A stretch of 64,000 nt of DNA, taken from assembly GCF_049800955.1 (NCBI RefSeq), contig NZ_JBNAGA010000001.1, forward strand, positions 558,001 to 622,000. Direction: 5' to 3'. A program made the position numbers and the translations under genes. How positions within the stretch are numbered: the first letter of the stretch is position 1; the number at the start of each line of letters is the position of its first letter. Shown here piece by piece: positions 59,242 to 64,000 of the stretch. Source of the stretch: JAKVBH01 sp049800955 (lineage in GTDB: Bacteria; Pseudomonadota; Alphaproteobacteria; Rhodobacterales; Rhodobacteraceae). Under the pieces are notes generated by a model. It saw only the letters and a program-made list of their open reading frames with translations. It had not been told where the DNA came from and ran no database searches.

Positions 59242-61710
59242 ATGCCTGAGATCCAAAAAGACGAAACAGCCACCGGCAAACCGTTGCCCTCCCATGCCAA
59301 AGTCGTCGTGATTGGCGGAGGCGTTGTGGGCTGTTCGATCCTGTTTCACCTGGCAAAGTTCGGCTGGAAAGACGTGGTCCTGTTGGAGCGCGACGAGCTG
59401 ACGTCTGGGTCCAGCTGGCACGCGGCCGGGCAGATCCACACGATCAGCTCTGACCCCAATATCTCCCGCCTGCAAAGTTATACCATCGACCTCTACAAGG
59501 AGATCGAAGAGACGTCCGGTCATTCCGTGAGCTTGCACATCACCGGCGGCTTCTACGCCGCCTCGACCAAGGAATGGTATGACTACCTCAAGCGGGAACG
59601 CTCCAAGGCGCGCTATATGGGGCTGAACCAAGAGTTCATCTCGCCCAAGGAGCTGGCCGAACGCCATCCGCTGATTGACCCCAAACATTACCATGCTGCC
59701 CTCTGGGATGATCAGGATGGCGACCTTGATCCCTCCGGCGCCACCTATGCCTTCGCCAAGGCCGCACGGGTGCATGGGGCGCAATACTTCACCCATTGCG
59801 GGGTGACGGACATGTCGCAGCGTCCCGACGGGTCGTGGGATTTGACCACACCCAAAGGCACCATCAACGCGGAACAGATCGTCAATTGTGGCGGTCTCTG
59901 GGCGCGCGAGGTGGGCTATATGTCCGGCGTGCATCTGCCCGTGCAGCCGATGGAGCACCACTATCTGATCACCGACAAGATCCCGATGATCGCCGAGCGG
60001 ATGGAGAGCATGGGCGAGGCAGGCCGCCTGCCTGCGGGGATCGACTACGAGGCCAACATCTACTTCCGGCAGGAACGGCAGGGCATGCTCTTGGGCACCT
60101 ATGAGCCGAAATCGACCCCCTGGAAAGTGGACGGCACGCCCTGGGACTTTGGCCATGAGTTGCTGCAACCCGATCTGGACCGGATCGCTGACCGTCTGGA
60201 AATGTCGTTCGAACGCATCCCCGCCATCGGAGAGGCGGGCATCAAGGACATGATCAACGGGCCGTTCACCTTCGGCCCCGATGGCAACCCGATGATCGGC
60301 CCCGTGCCGGGGATGAAGAACTACTGGGTCGCCGTGGGCGTCATGGCGGGCTTCTGTCAGGGCGGCGGTGTGGGCCTGACGATGGCCGAGTGGATGATCG
60401 ACGGAGAGCCTTCGATTGACGTCTGGGCCATGGATGTGGCGCGTTTTGGGGAATTTGCGACACCCGATTGGGGCACGATCAAATCGTCGGAAAATTACGA
60501 ACGCCGCTTCGTGATGACCTTCCCCAACGAGACCCTGCCCAAAGGTCGGATGCAGAAGACCACCGCGCTTTACGACCGGCTGGTCGCCAAGGGCGCGCTG
60601 ATGGGGCAGGGCTTTGGCCTCGAAAACGCGCTTTGGTTCGCCGACAGCCCCGAGGACGCCCATGAAGACCCGACATTCGAGCGCAACCGCAGCCACGATT
60701 ATGTGGCCCGCGAGATCAAAGCGGTGCAGGAGGCCGTCGGCGGCATCGAGATCGCCAATTTCGCCAAGCACGAATTCAAGGGCCCCGGCGCGCGGGCTTA
60801 TCTCGACCGGACGTTGGCGGGCTATGTGCCCAAGCCGGGTCGCCTGACGCTCACGCCGATGCTCACGCCCAAGGGCAAGCTCTACGGCGATCTGACCGTG
60901 GCCTGCCTCGGCGAGGAGCACTTCATGCTGTTCGGCTCCGGTGCCATGCAGGAGGCGCATCGCCGCTGGTTTGAGAAAGACCTGCCCGAGGACGTGAGCT
61001 ACGCCAATGTCTCTGACGACTGGCACGGGATCGCGCTCTCTGGTCCGAAGTCGCGCGAGCTGCTGGCGCGCATCTGCCGCGAGGATATCAGCCCGGAGGC
61101 TTTCAAGTTCCGCGACCTGCGCCAGACCTTCGTCGGCGGCGTGCCGGTGATCCTGAACCGGATCAGCTTTTCCGGCGAGTTGGGCTATGAGATCTACTGC
61201 AAGCCGCAATACCTGCTGCGTCTGGCCGAGGCGATTGAAAGCGCTGGCGCTGATCTCGGCTACCGCTGGTATGGCGCGCGGGCGCTGATGTCGATGCGGC
61301 TGGAGAAGGGCTGGGGCGTCTGGACGCTGGAGTTCCGCCCCGATTTCGACGCGGTCGAGAGTGGCATGGATGCCTTCATCAACTGGAAGAAGGACTTCGT
61401 CGGCAAGGAGGCCACACAGGCCATCCGCGACGCCGGGCCGAAACAGAAGCTGGTCACCATGACCATCGACGTGGACGGCATAGACGTCAGCAACGATGAG
61501 GCCATCCTGAAAGACGGTGCGGCCGTAGGTTACGTGTCCTCGGGCGGTTACGGCCACCGCGCAGGTGCCTCCATGGCGATGGGCTATGTCGCCGCAGAGC
61601 ACGCGGCACCGGACACGACGCTTCAGGTGGAAATCCTGGGCGAGATGTATGACGCAAAGGTGCTGGGCGGGCCGATCTATGACGCCAACGGCGCCAACAT
61701 GCGGTGCTGA
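59242..61710 (+). CDS. Dimethylglycine/sarcosine dehydrogenase-like flavoprotein
   Basis: 822 residues. Residues about 15-390 are a DAO-type FAD domain (VVVIGGGVVGCSILFHLAKFG, then SGSSWHAAGQIHT with the His expected to bind FAD covalently in DMGDH-type enzymes); 395-440 an FAO_M linker; 440-820 a folate-binding GCV_T plus barrel domain (ISFSGELGYEIYC, VSSGGYGHRAGASMAMGYV). Oxidative N-demethylation with transfer of formaldehyde to tetrahydrofolate is the likely reaction. With the MttB-like enzyme it fits catabolism of a methylated amine. Confidence 0.93.
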   Translation: MPEIQKDETATGKPLPSHAKVVVIGGGVVGCSILFHLAKFGWKDVVLLERDELTSGSSWHAAGQIHTISSDPNISRLQSYTIDLYKEIEETSGHSVSLHITGGFYAASTKEWYDYLKRERSKARYMGLNQEFISPKELAERHPLIDPKHYHAALWDDQDGDLDPSGATYAFAKAARVHGAQYFTHCGVTDMSQRPDGSWDLTTPKGTINAEQIVNCGGLWAREVGYMSGVHLPVQPMEHHYLITDKIPMIAERMESMGEAGRLPAGIDYEANIYFRQERQGMLLGTYEPKSTPWKVDGTPWDFGHELLQPDLDRIADRLEMSFERIPAIGEAGIKDMINGPFTFGPDGNPMIGPVPGMKNYWVAVGVMAGFCQGGGVGLTMAEWMIDGEPSIDVWAMDVARFGEFATPDWGTIKSSENYERRFVMTFPNETLPKGRMQKTTALYDRLVAKGALMGQGFGLENALWFADSPEDAHEDPTFERNRSHDYVAREIKAVQEAVGGIEIANFAKHEFKGPGARAYLDRTLAGYVPKPGRLTLTPMLTPKGKLYGDLTVACLGEEHFMLFGSGAMQEAHRRWFEKDLPEDVSYANVSDDWHGIALSGPKSRELLARICREDISPEAFKFRDLRQTFVGGVPVILNRISFSGELGYEIYCKPQYLLRLAEAIESAGADLGYRWYGARALMSMRLEKGWGVWTLEFRPDFDAVESGMDAFINWKKDFVGKEATQAIRDAGPKQKLVTMTIDVDGIDVSNDEAILKDGAAVGYVSSGGYGHRAGASMAMGYVAAEHAAPDTTLQVEILGEMYDAKVLGGPIYDANGANMRC

Positions 61711-61820
61711 GGAGAGGGGGGTATCCCGCAATCAACACAGGTGCCGACATGCTGGGCACGACAGTGCCCCGGTTTCTCTTTGTGTTGTTGCCAGGCTTGC
61801 TGTCCATCCTGGTGTGTCCG

Positions 61821-62085
61821 TGAAGACAGAAACAGCGACAACAGGACCGTCACGCCTGTCACGAGGACCGAATTGAACACGAACAGCGTAATCGGGGCGC
61901 GGCCAAACGCCGCCGCGTAGTTGTTGGTGCTTATGTCACCCACCGGAAAGAAGGCCCGAATGCTCGACGCATCCGCGAAGCAATTGCAGGTCGGGCTTGA
62001 AACTCGACACGACCATGAACACAAGCGGGAAGACAAAGATCAGCGCGGTCAGCATCAGCATCACATAGCGGATGACGAGACGCAG
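61821..62085 (-). pseudogene. Sugar ABC transporter permease (MalG type), remnant
   Basis: The minus strand encodes YVMLMLTALIFVFPLVFMVVSSFKPD in one frame, then, after a frameshift near 61980, DASSIRAFFPVGDISTNNYAAAFGRAP and NSVLVTGVTVLLSLF in another. This is the N-terminal end of a CUT1-family permease. Homology stops at about 61821, so the C-terminal two thirds are lost. It is directly preceded by a LacI fragment. Confidence 0.8.
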
Positions 62086-62111
62086 GCCGTGATTGTCAGG
62101 ATCGATTGCGG

Positions 62112-62251
62112 CCACACATATCCCAGTTGAGCAATTGCAATCTGGACTTTTTGCTTGGTTGACGCCTTCACGGCAGCATTGCCATTGACCACCCGACTAA
62201 CGGTTTTGGCGAAACGCCAGCCTTGAGCGCAACGTCATATATCGTTGCCAT
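62112..62251 (-). pseudogene. LacI-family regulator, 5' fragment with frameshift
   Basis: From ATG 62251, behind GGGAGGG, the minus strand reads MATIYDVALKAGVSPK and, after one missing base in an A run, TVSRVVNGNAAVKASTKQKV and IAIAQLGYV: the complete LacI helix-turn-helix and hinge start. The rest of the gene is gone, replaced by permease sequence. An AACCG-N6-CGGTT operator-like repeat lies upstream at 62265-62280. The rest of 62252-62553 contains nothing else that I can assign. Confidence 0.85.
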
Positions 62252-62553
62252 CAAGCGCCCTCCCAACCGCTGCAACGGTTCTGACAGGAAGCGGATCGTC
62301 GCAAATGGCACCGATTTCATGACGCCGATGTCAAAATATTGTCAAACAAGAGATTCGCGCACAGGCAGGGATTTGGCCTCCGTATTGTGAAGCTCAGAGG
62401 GCCAGCTCCCTCAAGAAACCGCCGACAATGGGGCGCAAATCCAACTCAGGACGGGATTTTGAGATTGAGCGAGTGACCTGCCCCCGGGGCGCCCTCATTC
62501 ATAACAAGAGTCTGCGGATCTGATTTTTAAATTCGTCGGTTTCGGTCTGGATC

Positions 62554-62817
62554 TCACTTACTCCTCAGAGCCTCGATCAGTTCGGATTTCGAGAGCTCCG
62601 AGCGGCCGTCGATGTCCAGTTCCCGCGCCCGTTCGTAAAGCTGGTCTTTTGTCCATTCCTCGTAGGGCGGAGCTTTCCCGCCTTTGCGGGACGGATCAGT
62701 GGCGTCATTTGCCTGCGCATTGGCAATACTGGCCGCCTTTGCTTTCCCGTAGCCTTCCCGGCGCATTGCCTCGTAGGCTGCGTCATTTTTGATGGTTGGT
62801 CTGTTTTCCTTGGGCAT
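62554..62817 (-). CDS. Small DUF7218/Rho-N-like domain protein
   Basis: 87 residues from ATG 62817 behind CAGGAGAG. The N-terminal half (IKNDAAYEAMRREGYGKAKAASIANAQAN) is the pattern of DUF7218-type proteins; the C-terminal half (YEEWTKDQLYERARELDIDGRSELSKSELIEALRSK) is a SAP/Rho-N-like nucleic-acid-binding helix pair. Such proteins are often near stress or plasmid-maintenance genes. Here the upstream neighbour is the potassium-uptake pair. Confidence 0.82.
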   Translation of the reverse strand: MPKENRPTIKNDAAYEAMRREGYGKAKAASIANAQANDATDPSRKGGKAPPYEEWTKDQLYERARELDIDGRSELSKSELIEALRSK

Positions 62818-62856
62818 GTCGCTCTCCTGTAGCTAGAGGATGAACGTCTCGCGCCC

Positions 62857-63513
62857 TCAAGAGTTCCACGACGCAACCGCGTCTTTCACAGCTTCTATGT
62901 CGTCCTTTTTGACGGCCAGCAGGATTTCGTCACCTGATTGCACATGTGTCTCAGTCGTTATCAGGACTTCTTCATCGCCCCGAACGCGCGCGATGAGCGA
63001 GATGTGGTCTGGCAGCTCAAGGTTGGCTAACGCTTCGTCCTGCACCCCCTCCGGTACTGTCAGCCTTTTCAGGCGTAAGGCATTGCTCAGGTTCATGACC
63101 TCTGACATCTCGCTTTTTTCCTCAAGCGCGCGGCAGATGCTCTCGGCAACGGTGACATGCGGTGTGATCGTATCTGCCAGATCAAGTTCAGCACATACGT
63201 CCAGAAGCTCGGGCGATATGATTTGTGGGATGACCCGCCCATATCCGACGGAGCGGCCAACCAAAGCGGCCAGGATATTGTCATCCGACGCGTTGGTGAG
63301 CGCGATGAGCACGTCGTCTTCAGAGGCATGGGCTTCGCGTAGAATGGACGGGCTCGTTCCATCTCCTTCAATCATGCCGCAATCGAGCGTTTCGGCAAGC
63401 CGTTCGAGCTTCCCCCTGTCGCGATCAATCACGACAACCTCGTGATCCTGCTCGATGAGCGTTTGGGCTGTGGCCGTGCCGAATTTGGATCCACCGACAA
63501 TGACAATGCGCAT
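62857..63513 (-). CDS. TrkA-type potassium uptake regulatory protein
   Basis: 218 residues from ATG 63513 behind GAGGAG. N-terminal RCK domain with MRIVIVGGSKFGTATAQTL (NAD-binding), VVVIDRDRGKLERL and GDGTSPSILREAHASEDDVLIALT; C-terminal RCK_C domain with LELPDHISLIARVRGDEEVLITTETHVQSGDEILLAV. It binds nucleotides and gates the TrkH/KtrB channel; the single RCK pair makes it KtrA-sized, smaller than E. coli TrkA. Its partner channel is 10 bp upstream. Confidence 0.93.
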   Translation of the reverse strand: MRIVIVGGSKFGTATAQTLIEQDHEVVVIDRDRGKLERLAETLDCGMIEGDGTSPSILREAHASEDDVLIALTNASDDNILAALVGRSVGYGRVIPQIISPELLDVCAELDLADTITPHVTVAESICRALEEKSEMSEVMNLSNALRLKRLTVPEGVQDEALANLELPDHISLIARVRGDEEVLITTETHVQSGDEILLAVKKDDIEAVKDAVASWNS

Positions 63514-63523
63514 TTTATTCTCC

Positions 63524-64000
63524 TCAGGAGTGGTGCCAGCTGCGTGGCAAAAAGATCAGCAAGACCGCCACAAATTCCAATCGGCCCAGCCACATGGCAA
63601 AGGTCAGCAGAAGCTGAAGGGCAGGCGGTAGTTCAGGCCCGACCAGAGATGACAGGCCGACGGTTGAGAGCGCCGATACGGTGTCGAACAAGGCCGGCCC
63701 CGGCGCATAGCCATAGGCCAGAAATGCACACCAGACGACGAGCAGCGTCGCCGTGTAGAGCAGCAGCAATGCGAGTAATGCTGTGACACGCCGTTGGCTC
63801 ACAGGTGATCCATTGCGTCGCAACGGTGCGACGGCACTGTCCGGAAGGCGTGGTGTGGCAAGGGCATGTCGCGCCGCGCGCAACAACAGGGCCACGCGAG
63901 ACAGTTTCAAGCCTCCCGCTGTAGACCCCTCATCTCCGCCTGCCAGCATCACGACCAGGAAGAGCACCAACGCCGGGCCGGCAAGCGGCATGGCACCCAC
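63524..64000 (-). CDS. trkH: TrkH-family potassium channel subunit, 3' part only
   Basis: The C-terminal 158 residues only; the gene continues beyond the window. GGDEGSTAGGLKLSRV is the selectivity-filter and following-helix motif of the last TrkH repeat, then two more transmembrane segments (ALLALLLLYTATLLVVWCAFLAYG and PALQLLLTFAMWLGRLEFVAVLLIFLPRSW). It forms the K+ path controlled by the trkA-like gene. Confidence 0.93.
   Translation of the reverse strand: MGAMPLAGPALVLFLVVMLAGGDEGSTAGGLKLSRVALLLRAARHALATPRLPDSAVAPLRRNGSPVSQRRVTALLALLLLYTATLLVVWCAFLAYGYAPGPALFDTVSALSTVGLSSLVGPELPPALQLLLTFAMWLGRLEFVAVLLIFLPRSWHHS

Noticed and set aside
58309..61731. 1140-codon open frame on the minus strand
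   Set aside because: It lies wholly opposite the MttB-like and DMGDH-like genes, has His/Arg/Gly-rich composition typical of a GC-rich antisense frame and matches no family.

Overview
The window looks like a chromosomal segment of a marine alphaproteobacterium of the family Rhodobacteraceae (roseobacter group). This is inferred from the GC-rich coding bias, a class I lysyl-tRNA synthetase, four surface proteins ending in a VPLPA-CTERM sorting signal, a gcvTHP operon behind a tandem glycine riboswitch, an NDUFS4-type complex I subunit, and GC-rich intergenic hairpins. I see no rRNA operon, CRISPR array, prophage or intact mobile element.

Layout. 1-11.3 kb holds mostly housekeeping and enzyme genes: a VPLPA-CTERM tail, a 19-repeat MORN protein, nadE, a lysozyme-like protein, a small zincin, a DadA-like oxidoreductase, a Tat-exported MBL hydrolase, a DUF1801 protein, gltX, a MATE pump and a GGCT-like protein. 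11.4-17.3 kb is an NsrR-like Rrf2 regulator, the glycine riboswitch and gcvT-gcvH-gcvP, followed by two copies of a 166-bp repeat. 17.3-25.9 kb contains an oxidoreductase, a second VPLPA protein, a duplicated and decayed fragment of rpoH, a frameshifted methyltransferase, an RTX protein, rpoH itself, a third, inverted copy of the repeat, and a ParA-like ATPase. 26-33 kb holds a large beta-helix protein, a frameshifted DUF1992 gene and a divergent TetR-controlled operon (DUF417/RclC-like membrane protein, glutaredoxin, flavoprotein disulfide reductase). 33-47.7 kb is largely core: lysS, a TerB-like protein, an L,D-transpeptidase, a lipase, mreB, dacB, nadD, ettA and two more VPLPA proteins. 48-52.3 kb has uvrB translationally coupled to a PIN-domain gene, a complex I subunit, a GNAT enzyme and tRNA-Arg(TCT).

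From the tRNA to about 62.5 kb the content is accessory. It has a LysR gene divergent from a two-gene secreted-protein operon, an IS3-family remnant, a second LysR divergent from an MttB-like methyltransferase plus a dimethylglycine-dehydrogenase-like enzyme (probable methylated-amine catabolism), and the wreckage of a LacI-regulated sugar ABC transporter. The window ends in a Trk potassium-uptake pair (trkA-like and a partial trkH).

The most promising candidate system is the TetR/DUF417/glutaredoxin/flavoprotein cassette at 29.2-32.3 kb. It resembles the E. coli Rcl reactive-chlorine defence in two components but has a different regulator, an added glutaredoxin, and two near-identical inverted operators. 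Several gene remnants carry single-base shifts, most of them in short homopolymers, so either pseudogenisation or base-calling error should be kept in mind.
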